Under the pieces are notes generated by a model. It worked only from the letters and a program-made list of their open reading frames with translations, searched no databases and was not told the origin of the DNA. DNA of 57,594 bases from a virus: positions 1 to 57,594 of the IMG/VR virus record IMGVR_UViG_3300009604_000012; one strand, 5' to 3'. This document shows, one piece after another, positions 6,112 to 14,617 of this stretch; position 1 is the stretch's first letter, and every line of letters starts with the position of its first letter. A program made the translations under genes and the position numbers.

Positions 6112-7774
6112 CCGGATTCCCTTCGAGGAGGCTATCGCAGAGCCGATACTCCTCAAGAAACCGTGGATGGACCTGAGTGGCCCACAGAAGGTCATTCTCA
6201 AAGCGCTCTATGGCTTACCATTAACCACGGAAGAACTCGTCTGGTGGAGCATCCTGCAAGGTCCTGGCACTTATGAGCATGACCAACTGGGTTACCCAAC
6301 CACGGTGCAGCATCAGGTTCCCTACACGCCAAAGGAATATGAAGAGTGCTGGGCGATTCTCGGACGACGTAGTGGCAAGAGTCACTCATATCTGGGCTTC
6401 GTCGTGGCCTATGAAGCGCTCCTCGGGGGACACACCCGGTATATTAGCAAGAAGCAAAACTCCCGTATCTTTGTGGTCGCCCAGAAACTCGACCTCGCCC
6501 AGGCGATTATCATGGAGTTCGTGGAGCCAATCTGCTCGGCCACCCCGCTGTTGGAACGAGAAATCAAAAATGTCAACAGTGACGGGATTGTCCTTAAAAA
6601 TCGGCAGGTAATCGCACCCGCGCCCCCGCATATCAAACCCTTCCGAGGATTTGCTGTGCCCGTGGTGGCAATGGACGAAGTGGCCTTCTGGTATAAGGAC
6701 AGCGAAAGCGCCAACCCGGACTACGAAGTCGAGCGAGCGGTCTCCAAGGCCCAAGCACAGTTCCCTGACCGAAAGCGTGTCGGGGCATCGACCCCCTGGA
6801 GTAAGGAGGGATTGCTCTACGATGCGCACAGAGCAGGGACACAAGGCTCCCGCTTGGCGCATGATGACCCCCAGAAGAGTCGATTCAAGCATGCGCTTGT
6901 CGTGCATGCCCCCACACCCGCGATGCAGGTGCCATTGATCGGGATGGACCGGAACTATTTCCAAAAAGAATATGACCGGGACCCCGAAGGCTATGTCAGG
7001 GAGTTTCTCGCGAAGTTCGTGGATGCGGTCTCGGGATTGTTCACTGAGGAGCAGGTGCGAGCCGCGCAGGAAGGCCAACCCTCCTATGCACAGGGGCGGG
7101 ATGCGCTCCCCCGCGCTGACCACCCAGAAGATATCATCCCCTACTATATCGCCGCCATCGACCCGGCGTTTCGTCGGGACCGCTTTGCATTTTGCGTAGG
7201 GCATTACGAACCGGAGCGGGGATTCGTCCAAGACCATTTGCAATGGTGGGAACCCGAACAGGGCAACCCGATCAACCCCGCATTTGTATTGGATGACATC
7301 AGCCATACGCTCCTGAGATTCAAGGTGGCGATGGTCTTCAGTGACCAATATCAACTGGAATCTCTCCAACAACTGGCCTTGGACAGAGGATTCAGCATCC
7401 AGGGGATGGACTTCACCGCGAAGAGCAAAGCGAAGGTCTATGGCAATCTGTTGACGTTGTTTAGAACCGAGAAGGTAAAGTTACTCAAATGTGAGGAACA
7501 GGTCCAAGAACTGATTTCTTTGGAACGCCACAACTCCGCATTGGGGAATGTGTCGATTAGTGGGCGCTCAGGGGTACATGATGACATTGCCACCGTAGTG
7601 GCGTTGTGTGCGCGGCAGGTGATTTGGCTCATGCCGAGAACCCCGGAGGATATTGCCAAGATCAACCCCCATCGGGACCCGTCAACACATGAGAAGTGTA
7701 TGACGCAGATCATCAATAAAAAACGCCGGAAGGACATGCTTGACAGGCTTGAACGTGGTGGCTACTATTTTTAA
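6104..7774 (+). CDS. terL: Terminase large subunit (ATPase/nuclease)
   Basis: This 556-residue protein powers DNA packaging and cuts the concatemer. Walker A GRRSGKSH is at 87-94 and Walker B VVAMDE at 187-192, then a coupling motif in GASTPW. The RNase H-like nuclease has Asp353 (AAIDPAFRRD), Asp414 (VFSDQY) and Asp493/Asp494 (GVHDDIA). The start is TTG 6104, in a TTGGCTGA overlap with the previous gene; no ATG lies nearby before residue 23. It is followed at 14 bases by the next gene with a strong SD (GAGGAGG). All catalytic residues are present. Confidence 0.95.
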   Translation: MADRIPFEEAIAEPILLKKPWMDLSGPQKVILKALYGLPLTTEELVWWSILQGPGTYEHDQLGYPTTVQHQVPYTPKEYEECWAILGRRSGKSHSYLGFVVAYEALLGGHTRYISKKQNSRIFVVAQKLDLAQAIIMEFVEPICSATPLLEREIKNVNSDGIVLKNRQVIAPAPPHIKPFRGFAVPVVAMDEVAFWYKDSESANPDYEVERAVSKAQAQFPDRKRVGASTPWSKEGLLYDAHRAGTQGSRLAHDDPQKSRFKHALVVHAPTPAMQVPLIGMDRNYFQKEYDRDPEGYVREFLAKFVDAVSGLFTEEQVRAAQEGQPSYAQGRDALPRADHPEDIIPYYIAAIDPAFRRDRFAFCVGHYEPERGFVQDHLQWWEPEQGNPINPAFVLDDISHTLLRFKVAMVFSDQYQLESLQQLALDRGFSIQGMDFTAKSKAKVYGNLLTLFRTEKVKLLKCEEQVQELISLERHNSALGNVSISGRSGVHDDIATVVALCARQVIWLMPRTPEDIAKINPHRDPSTHEKCMTQIINKKRRKDMLDRLERGGYYF

Positions 7775-7788
7775 TTGAGGAGGTAATT

Positions 7789-7956
7789 ATGCCAGTAGTA
7801 GATGGAAAGAAATACCCCTATACCAAAGCGGGGAAGGCACAGGCATCTCGGGCGAAGAAGGGAAAGGCGTCAGGGAAGGGTGGGAAAAACAAACCCAACA
7901 GCAGTAGCATGGGTGCAGGCAACATGCGTGGTGGACAACCGAAAGGCACCAAATGA
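7789..7956 (+). CDS. Small basic Gly/Lys-rich protein (55 aa)
   Basis: ATG 7789 has SD GAGGAGG. The 55 residues are strongly basic and of low complexity, beginning MPVVDGKKYPYTKAGKAQAS, then a Lys/Gly repeat and a Gly/Asn/Met tail. Similar short basic proteins occur next to terminases in many phages and may bind DNA or line the portal. The stop overlaps the next start in an ATGA junction. Confidence 0.7.
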   Translation: MPVVDGKKYPYTKAGKAQASRAKKGKASGKGGKNKPNSSSMGAGNMRGGQPKGTK

Positions 7957-8210
7957 ACTGGGGCCAACTCGGAGGCGCAGTGATTGGCAATATCGCGAGC
8001 ATCGTCAAGTTGGTAGAGGGTATTCGCGGGAAACGCGAGGGTGTGCAGAAGCAAAACCTTGCGGTGGATTTGTTTTTTGCCCTGATCTCTAGCCAAGAAG
8101 AGAACGAGGTCGTAGACCGTATCGAACACGCAGAGGATGAAGTGCGTGGGGTGATCGATGCCGTGGTTGCATTAGAGAACAAACTGCGGAGTTTCGGTGG
8201 AAATCCTTGA
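7953..8210 (+). CDS. Hypothetical protein (85 aa) with hydrophobic N-terminus
   Basis: Starts in an ATGA overlap with the basic protein. The first 25 residues (NWGQLGGAVIGNIASIVKLV) form a Gly-rich hydrophobic segment; the rest is acidic helix (QEENEVVDRIEHAEDEVRGV). It could be a membrane-active or virion protein. It is encoded between terminase and portal, where small head proteins are common. No family recognised. Confidence 0.65.
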   Translation: MNWGQLGGAVIGNIASIVKLVEGIRGKREGVQKQNLAVDLFFALISSQEENEVVDRIEHAEDEVRGVIDAVVALENKLRSFGGNP

Positions 8211-8249
8211 CAACAATGGGTTTCTCGTGCTACGGTGCTCTGAGATCGC

Positions 8250-8576
8250 ATGACCTTTCCGTTCTGGTGGCTTCCCTCGTGGCGACACCGTGTGCAGCTC
8301 GAAGCGAAGCTCGACCTCCTACTCTCGCAGCAGCAAGCCGCGCAAAAACAACTGATACACGCAGTTGAACGCATGACCGATGTCGCTGCCGCACAAACGA
8401 AGGTGTTCGAGACCTGGGTGGGTTTGTTTAAGGAACAGCACCATCAACCCACACGACGCTGGACTCGTGATGTGGCACAGGAGAATCAGGAGTTCCTCGC
8501 ACAACGGGGCATGCCTGACAACTTATCCGAGACAGAACAGGCGGAGTGGGTGAAGCAGGAGCTGGGAATAACCTAA
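8250..8576 (+). CDS. Hypothetical coiled-coil protein (108 aa)
   Basis: The protein opens with an aromatic patch (MTFPFWWLPSWRHR), followed by a helical, Gln-rich stretch (LEAKLDLLLSQQQAAQKQ) likely to form a coiled coil, and an acidic end. It ends 3 bases before the portal start, so it belongs to the head operon. The N-terminal Trp cluster may contact a membrane or a partner protein. No known family. Confidence 0.65.
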   Translation: MTFPFWWLPSWRHRVQLEAKLDLLLSQQQAAQKQLIHAVERMTDVAAAQTKVFETWVGLFKEQHHQPTRRWTRDVAQENQEFLAQRGMPDNLSETEQAEWVKQELGIT

Positions 8577-8579
8577 CTG

Positions 8580-10676
8580 ATGCCCAAAGAAGACCTCGCT
8601 GGCGATGTGAACGTGAAGTTCGAGGGGTGGCGAAAGGATAGACGCCCACACGAGCTTCAGTGGTTCATCAACGCCGCGCATCGTCGTGGGCAACAGACCA
8701 GCGAAGCCGAACCTGTCTGGAGACGGGTGCGCTCGGTAGATGACATCGAGGAACCGCTGAGTAAGCGGCGACCGTCGATCAATCGCCTGCAAGCCAAGCA
8801 TCGAGCACGGTTCGCGAAGTTCGCTCGGGCGCGTCCCATGCCCATCGTGGTGCCCTTTACCAGTGACCGCAAGGACCGACAGGACGCGAAAGCCTCCGAA
8901 CGTGCCTTGAATTACTACTGGGAAAAGCATGGCATGGAAACCAAATACCTCGATGCGCTGCTCTGGGCAGCGGATTGCGGGAAGAGTTTCTGGTGGGTGC
9001 ATTGGGATAATGACGCGATTGTGCCCGTGAGTGAAGAACGCGACGATGGCACGATGGGCCTCGCTGATGAACAACTTGGGGATATCCGGGTTGAAGTGGG
9101 CAATGCCTTTGAGGTGCTTGTCGCGGACCCGAAGATTTCGCGCATCTCCGACCAACCCGAAATCATGCGGGTGAAGGTGCGGGATGTCGAGGACCTACGG
9201 AAGCGCTACCCCAGCTCGGCCAAGAAAATCCACGGGGACACCACCTATCATCATTACTTTGAGTTCGAGCGGCAGATGGCAACATTGGCGACGAGACCCT
9301 TGGGGTCCTTGGCAAGTTTGTCCATGCCGGTGGGCGAGAGTGATGGCTCGAATAAAGCAGAACTCCCCAAGGCATTAGTGAAAGAACTCTTCACGGCACC
9401 GAATGCCACCCACCCCAAAGGACGGTATGTGGTGGTTATTGGGGATGTAGTGGTAAAAAAGCAGGATGAATTGCCATTTGGGTTCTTTGATTTGGAAAAC
9501 CCCTTCCCGGTGGTGGAGTTTCAGGACATGCCCCAGGTCGGGCAATTCTGGACCTCGACGTTCATTGAACAACTGATTCCGATCCAACGTGCCTATAACA
9601 ATCTCCGGGCGCAGTTGGAAGAACAGATTGACATGAACATCCACCCCAAGTGGTTGGTGCCCAAACAAGCACAGATTCCCGACACAGCATTCACCAATGC
9701 CACCGCAGAAGTGGTGGAGTGGAACTATATCCCCGGTATGCCGGAACCCCATGCTATTACGCCGGGGAATATCGCTGCCGATGCGTGGCGATTCGCGGGG
9801 ATGCTCCGTGAGGAACTCGATGATGTCTCCCAAATCCAACCCTCGATTGAGGGGAAAGTCGGTTCAGCAAAAAGCGGATTCCAAACGAACCTCCTCCAAG
9901 AAGCCTCCGACGCGGTCCACGCGCCCGATGCGCGGGGTTTTGAACTGTCCATCCAAGACGCCGCGATAAAAATAAGACGGATGATGCGCTTGGGGTATAC
10001 GTCTGAGCGCATGATGTCATGGGCCGGACGGAACTCCTCCCCGGAGGTATTCGCGTTTAGTAACGCACAGATTGATGAACATGCGTCGATTCGGGTGCAG
10101 GTCGGGTCAGCGATTGGTGGGCTGAAAGCCACACAAATCCAACAGGCCCTTGACTTGTATAGTGCCGGGTTGTTGGGTGATCCGAATGACCCCGAAGTCA
10201 AACGCAAGACTTTGGCATCGCTGGACCTGCGTGGGATGGAAGACGCGCAGGAACGGGCGAATCTGGACGAAGAACAGGCACGAGCGGAGACGATGGACAT
10301 GCTCCGTGGTGAAGCGGTCACCGTGCCGCAGTTCTATGAGAATCATGACATTCACATCGCAGCGCATACCGAGGAGCTAAAAGGTCCTGCGGCAAAGACA
10401 ATGGACCCGCAGATACGCCTCGACCTCCTCGCACATATTCTGTTGCATGTGAACTTTGTCAATCCACAGGTGGCTTTCGGCCTGACTCAGAAGTATGAAC
10501 TAACAGAGCGACTCGTACGACCGGGGTTGATCGAACCGCCGCCACCGCCTCCTCCACCGGGCGTAGGCCCACCGGGAGGGGGACCACCCGGACCAGCACC
10601 GGGACCGCCGGGTCCTCCTGGTCCACCACCAATGGGACCCCCGCCGGGACCTCCGGGACCGCCCACCGTGGGCTAA
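8580..10676 (+). CDS. Portal protein
   Basis: At 698 residues the size, and the position after terminase and before scaffold and capsid, fit a podoviral portal, the dodecameric ring for DNA entry and tail attachment. Features include an N-terminal charged region, a central beta/alpha domain (YVVVIGDVVVKKQDELPFG) and a stem-like part with PFPVVEFQDMPQVGQFWTST followed by long helices (AYNNLRAQLEEQIDMNIHPK). The last 60 residues are an unusual Pro/Gly tail (PPPPPPPGVGPPGGGPPGPA and onward), probably disordered. Similar Pro/Gly-rich stretches occur in the 153- and 148-residue proteins of this operon. Confidence 0.85.
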   Translation: MPKEDLAGDVNVKFEGWRKDRRPHELQWFINAAHRRGQQTSEAEPVWRRVRSVDDIEEPLSKRRPSINRLQAKHRARFAKFARARPMPIVVPFTSDRKDRQDAKASERALNYYWEKHGMETKYLDALLWAADCGKSFWWVHWDNDAIVPVSEERDDGTMGLADEQLGDIRVEVGNAFEVLVADPKISRISDQPEIMRVKVRDVEDLRKRYPSSAKKIHGDTTYHHYFEFERQMATLATRPLGSLASLSMPVGESDGSNKAELPKALVKELFTAPNATHPKGRYVVVIGDVVVKKQDELPFGFFDLENPFPVVEFQDMPQVGQFWTSTFIEQLIPIQRAYNNLRAQLEEQIDMNIHPKWLVPKQAQIPDTAFTNATAEVVEWNYIPGMPEPHAITPGNIAADAWRFAGMLREELDDVSQIQPSIEGKVGSAKSGFQTNLLQEASDAVHAPDARGFELSIQDAAIKIRRMMRLGYTSERMMSWAGRNSSPEVFAFSNAQIDEHASIRVQVGSAIGGLKATQIQQALDLYSAGLLGDPNDPEVKRKTLASLDLRGMEDAQERANLDEEQARAETMDMLRGEAVTVPQFYENHDIHIAAHTEELKGPAAKTMDPQIRLDLLAHILLHVNFVNPQVAFGLTQKYELTERLVRPGLIEPPPPPPPPGVGPPGGGPPGPAPGPPGPPGPPPMGPPPGPPGPPTVG

Positions 10677-10706
10677 TTCACTAACCATATGGAGTGAACT
10701 ACCGTT

Positions 10707-11564
10707 ATGCCTGATACCTTACCCTCGGCTGAAGAAACGCTTGAAGCGACTCAGAACACTGAGACTTCAGAAGCGTCATCTGAACAACCACACGCTGCCC
10801 CTGTACTTTCCGATGACACCACCGTCAAGATGGACATCGGAGGAGAAGAGCAGAATGTCAGCCTCAAGGACCTGCGTTCTGGGTTCATGCGCCAGCAGGA
10901 CTACACCCAGAAAACACAGGCAACCGCTGAAGACCGACGCTCCTTGGAAGCAGCGGCCCAGCAACTCCAGCAACGCGAAGCGGCATTAACAGATTTGCTG
11001 GCTGACCCACAGAAGCTCATGCAACTCGTCGCGGCTCGCGGAGGGCAACAGCAGCAGGAAGTGCCATTAGCTGATACAGATGTACCAACGGTTGGGACAC
11101 TCAAGAAACTCTTGGGGGAATCCCAGAACCAAGTGCGTCAGGAACAACAGGCTGTGCAACAACAGATGCAACAACAGCAGGTTGTTCAGCAAATGGAAGC
11201 GACTGCGAATGATGCCTTCGGGGAAGTGTTCTACAACATTCCAGATTTGAAAGCGGTGCCCTTTGTCGGGGATACGCTGAAGAAGATGGCATTGGAGAGC
11301 AATCCCAAAACGCTGGATCAAATGCGATCAGCGATTGTCGATGCAGGGAAGAAGCTGTCAAAGCAGTTAAATATGAAACCACCAAAAGCTGCCAAGCCGC
11401 AAGCGGTCTCGCAGCTTCAATCGGGGATTGAACCACCTGGAGGATCTGTTGCCCCACCACCACCAGACAAGACCTACGGCAAAGGCCGGAGTATTGACTG
11501 GGGGGACATCGATAAAGATGCCATGGCATGGGTGGAACAGCAAATTCAAGGAGGGAAATCCTAA
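10707..11564 (+). CDS. Capsid scaffolding protein
   Basis: 285 residues, acidic and Gln-rich, between portal and major capsid protein, which is the standard place for scaffold. The N-terminus is Thr/Glu/Ser-rich and disordered; the middle (DYTQKTQATAEDRRSLEAAA) begins a long coiled coil with a Gln run (QAVQQQMQQQQVVQQM); the C-terminus is basic, as expected for capsid binding. The ATG is preceded by GGAGTG. No protease is fused. Confidence 0.85.
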   Translation: MPDTLPSAEETLEATQNTETSEASSEQPHAAPVLSDDTTVKMDIGGEEQNVSLKDLRSGFMRQQDYTQKTQATAEDRRSLEAAAQQLQQREAALTDLLADPQKLMQLVAARGGQQQQEVPLADTDVPTVGTLKKLLGESQNQVRQEQQAVQQQMQQQQVVQQMEATANDAFGEVFYNIPDLKAVPFVGDTLKKMALESNPKTLDQMRSAIVDAGKKLSKQLNMKPPKAAKPQAVSQLQSGIEPPGGSVAPPPPDKTYGKGRSIDWGDIDKDAMAWVEQQIQGGKS

Positions 11565-11579
11565 AAGGAGTTCGTCATC

Positions 11580-12809
11580 ATGGCGAATATGAATCTCACC
11601 ACAGCCGCCAATGTGCTGAAGACGTTTTATCTTCCGCCATTGCGTCGGTTGTTGAACAACCAGACGATTTTTTGGAATCGTTTGGAACGCAACGAGAACT
11701 TCAACGTAGAGGGAAAAAACTTTACGGTGCCGTTGCATGTCAGTCGGCATACGCAGGCTGGCGCGGGACGTGCTGAAGAAGGCACACTGCCAGCGAAGGA
11801 TTCGCAGGGATATAACCAAGCGGTCGTTCCCGCCAAGTATATCTATACGCGCATCCAGATTTCGGGGCAGGTCATCAGAGCCACCAAGAGCAATGCGGGT
11901 GCCTTCATCCGTGCGGTGCGGTCTGAAGTTGAAGGAGCCACCCGCGATACCAAACGGTCAGCCAACCGGCAGGCCCATGGTGACGGTCGGGATGCGTTGG
12001 CCTACTACGTGAGCGGGTCAGGGACCTCGGTTGTTGCTGATGACAACTTGGGGAACTCCTTTACCCATGTGGGGCCGAAGGCCACCACGGTTGACTTGAT
12101 CGATGTCTCGGACAACTCGACCGTTCTCAACAACAGCACCACCATCTTGGCTGGTGCCGATGTCGCCACCGGGGTCACCATGACCTTGGGCGATTCCATC
12201 TCCGGGTCAAAAGCGGATGGGGACTATTGGGTGCTTGAAGATACCCTTGGGAACCAGATGACCGGGTTGGAAGCGATTGTGTCTGCATCGAATCCTCCGT
12301 TGTTGAGTGGTGGGTTGCATGGCATCGTGGTGTCAGGGAACAACTGGTGGCAGTCGCAGATTGTGGGCGATGACACCTCAATGGTAGACCTGCGCTTTGC
12401 GAACATGCAGCGTGTCATTTCCAAAATGTCACAGGCCAGCGATTATGATAAGGATGATATCGAGTTTGGTCTCGCCTCCTATTTCATGATCGATAAGTAT
12501 TACGAACTCTGCGCGAATGAACGTCGTGCGGTGAACGTGATGCAGTTGGACGGTGGGTATGAAGGTGTGGAGTTCTCGGGGATTCCGCTGGTTGCGGATG
12601 CCCAGGCGAAGCACAATCGTATCTACTTCGTCGTACCAGATGCGTTGAAGATTTGCCGGATGTCAGACTTCGACTGGATGGACGACGATGGCGCGGTCTT
12701 GAACCGTGTCGTGAATACGGATGCGTATGAAGCAACGCTGTTCCACTATGGCGATATCGCTTGCGTGGCACGGAATGCCTTGGGCGCATTGGTCGGTCAG
12801 AACGAATAA
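11580..12809 (+). CDS. Major capsid protein
   Basis: 409 residues following the scaffold, with SD AAAGGAG. The N-terminal arm (MNLTTAANVLKTFYLPPLRR), the long basic helix region (FIRAVRSEVEGATRDTKRSA) and the Gly/Ser-rich domain are in keeping with an HK97-fold coat protein of the kind found in podoviruses and siphoviruses. The E-loop region seems to lie around residues 40-80 (NVEGKNFTVPLHVSRHTQAG). A GC-rich hairpin follows the gene, which may set its higher expression level. Confidence 0.85.
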   Translation: MANMNLTTAANVLKTFYLPPLRRLLNNQTIFWNRLERNENFNVEGKNFTVPLHVSRHTQAGAGRAEEGTLPAKDSQGYNQAVVPAKYIYTRIQISGQVIRATKSNAGAFIRAVRSEVEGATRDTKRSANRQAHGDGRDALAYYVSGSGTSVVADDNLGNSFTHVGPKATTVDLIDVSDNSTVLNNSTTILAGADVATGVTMTLGDSISGSKADGDYWVLEDTLGNQMTGLEAIVSASNPPLLSGGLHGIVVSGNNWWQSQIVGDDTSMVDLRFANMQRVISKMSQASDYDKDDIEFGLASYFMIDKYYELCANERRAVNVMQLDGGYEGVEFSGIPLVADAQAKHNRIYFVVPDALKICRMSDFDWMDDDGAVLNRVVNTDAYEATLFHYGDIACVARNALGALVGQNE

Positions 12810-12859
12810 CTCTCGCACAGCGCGTTGTGGCGCTTCATACCCCTCTGAAGGACCAGAAG

Positions 12860-12883
12860 CCCCCCATCACAACCTCTGGGGGG
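12860..12883 (+). terminator. Possible GC-rich hairpin after the capsid gene
   Basis: Six C (12860-12865) and six G (12878-12883) can form a stem with a 12-base loop, in the 96-bp gap after the capsid gene. There is no T-run, so it may be a partial terminator, an mRNA-stabilising end, or nothing. The gap is one of the longest in the late operon. Confidence 0.35.
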
Positions 12884-12905
12884 TGGAGGTCTGGAGGATT
12901 GACTC

Positions 12906-13736
12906 ATGAATAAAGTACGCAAGATTAGCTCAGACGATACCGCACCCGCACCAGCCAGAGCAGACTACGGTCCCGCAACGGTAGGGGTGGATTGGGATGA
13001 TTACGAAGGACATCGCACCCTTGCAGTCAATCGAGCAGCGAATGACCGATTGCACATGGCAACACGCGATGTGCATCATGTCTCCACGTTTGTGGATGAC
13101 TTTTATGGTGATGCGTTGGATGGGGCATGGGTGCCGTTGAACGGGTCCGATGCTCAGGCGATTGACCCCGCACCCAGTGCGGCGAAGAACGGTGTTGTGC
13201 GGTTGACCTGCGGGGATGACGGCACGACCACGATGGCGGTGAACGGCTGTCAGTTGGCAACCGAGTTGAACTGGGATGCCTCGGCAGGTCGGTTGTTCGG
13301 GGAGTTCCGTATCAAGGTCTCCGCGATTACCAACATTGTGTTCTTCGTGGGGTTCACGGATTCCAAAGCCTTGGAAATGCCCTTTACCCAAAGTGGCACG
13401 ACCTTGACCTCGAACGCATCAGATGCCGTAGGGTTCATGTTTGATACGAACTCGACCAACGACAATCTGCATGCAGTCGGCGTTGCTGCGAATACCGATG
13501 CCACGCATGAGAATCTGGATGTCGCGCCTGTTGCGGCGACGTGGATTCGCTTGGGTGTGGAAGTCTTCGCGGATGGTACGGCGAAGTTCTATATCAATGG
13601 GGCGAAAACCGGGAATACCATGACTTCAGCGATTACTGTCGCAACGGACCTCGCGGCGACAGTGGCGGTGTTCTCGGAGACGACCACCTCGCACACCCTT
13701 GATGTGGACTACGTGCGCTTGGAGCAAAGTAGGTAA
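12906..13736 (+). CDS. Concanavalin A/LamG-like head decoration protein
   Basis: 276 residues, following the capsid gene. From about residue 65 on the sequence shows a beta-sandwich of the ConA-like lectin/glucanase type: FVDDFYGDALDGAWVPLNG, then LFGEFRIKVSAITNIVFFVG, FTDSK, and near the end WIRLGVEVFADGTAKFYING with DVDYVRLEQ. Phage proteins of this kind coat capsids and may bind sugars. The N-terminal 60 residues are charged. Start ATG 12906 follows GGAGG. The decoration role is inferred from position. Confidence 0.75.
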   Translation: MNKVRKISSDDTAPAPARADYGPATVGVDWDDYEGHRTLAVNRAANDRLHMATRDVHHVSTFVDDFYGDALDGAWVPLNGSDAQAIDPAPSAAKNGVVRLTCGDDGTTTMAVNGCQLATELNWDASAGRLFGEFRIKVSAITNIVFFVGFTDSKALEMPFTQSGTTLTSNASDAVGFMFDTNSTNDNLHAVGVAANTDATHENLDVAPVAATWIRLGVEVFADGTAKFYINGAKTGNTMTSAITVATDLAATVAVFSETTTSHTLDVDYVRLEQSR

Positions 13737-13738
13737 TC

Positions 13739-14290
13739 GTGCATATCCCGCAATCGTTTCGCGACCGACTCAAGACAGACTTTGATGGACGATTTCGGAT
13801 GCGATGGTCTGATGCGCGTGGGGAGTTTCATTTGGAACAGAAGCTCTCCACCGCACAGATTCTCGAACCCCCGTTACGTCCTGATGGAACGTGGGATACC
13901 TACAACGACGACTATATCCGCAGTCGAGATGGCTACGGGTATGTGATGTCGGTACGACAGGGGGACCGGATGCCGTGTATGCGTTGCCGTCGCACGGTGA
14001 AGGTGCCTATTCGTGAGACCCGAGAAGCGGTGTGTCGTGGATGTAACAAGCGACACAAAGCGGCGTTCTACCCACTGGATGATTTGTTGTTACTCCATCT
14101 GCGATGGATTGACCCGTTGAGTGGGGGGATTTCTCGGGTGCGGAAATACGTTAATGCACAGAATGCCCAACACGAACGGTCTCGCGACAATGCTGCCTAC
14201 GGAGAGATCGATGCGGCCACCGCAGATAACTTTGGACGACTCTTCGATATTCAGCAAGTTGGCTATACCGGTCGGGAGCGGTATCAATAA
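13739..14290 (+). CDS. Zinc-ribbon head/tail-region protein (183 aa)
   Basis: GTG 13739 starts 3 bases after the previous stop. Cys80, Cys83, Cys99 and Cys102 (CMRC and CRGC) form a zinc ribbon in a basic stretch. Before it is a polar domain (FRMRWSDARGEFHLEQKLS); after it a short helical part (LDDLLLLHLRWIDPLSGG). I know of such small zinc-ribbon proteins behind phage capsid genes, but the role is not known to me. The stop overlaps the next ATG as TAATG. Confidence 0.7.
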   Translation: MHIPQSFRDRLKTDFDGRFRMRWSDARGEFHLEQKLSTAQILEPPLRPDGTWDTYNDDYIRSRDGYGYVMSVRQGDRMPCMRCRRTVKVPIRETREAVCRGCNKRHKAAFYPLDDLLLLHLRWIDPLSGGISRVRKYVNAQNAQHERSRDNAAYGEIDAATADNFGRLFDIQQVGYTGRERYQ

Positions 14291-14613
14291 TGGAACATTC
14301 ACAATCTACTGCTGGATTCCTCGGTGTCTATGACTTTGAAACCATTACCGTGAGTACCACGGCACTTGGGTTTACGTCAGCGAAGATCGAGGGGAACCAG
14401 CCAGATGACCAGGGGAAATGTCGTGCGGTGCTCATTACCTGCGAGGATGAAACAGTGCGGTATCGCTTTGATTCGGCACCCACTGCCTCCGTCGGGCATG
14501 AGTTAGCTGCACAACAGAGTTTGGTCCTTGCAAACTACCAACAGATTAAAGACATTAAGTTTATTCGCAAGGGCAGTTCCGATGGAAAGCTCCAAGTAAG
14601 TTTCCAGAGGTGA
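14290..14613 (+). CDS. Small beta-rich virion protein candidate (107 aa)
   Basis: Starts in a TAATG overlap. The sequence is mostly short beta strands (FETITVSTTALGFTSAKI, CRAVLITCEDETVRYRFDS, IKDIKFIRKGSSDGKLQVS), with no membrane segment. The pattern suggests a small beta-barrel or connector protein. It precedes the first tail fibre by 4 bases. No clear family. Confidence 0.6.
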   Translation: MEHSQSTAGFLGVYDFETITVSTTALGFTSAKIEGNQPDDQGKCRAVLITCEDETVRYRFDSAPTASVGHELAAQQSLVLANYQQIKDIKFIRKGSSDGKLQVSFQR

Positions 14614-14617
14614 CGCG

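Noticed and set aside
6386-7372. 328-residue minus-strand frame
   Set aside because: It lies wholly inside the large terminase gene, lacks an SD and shows no domain. A shadow.
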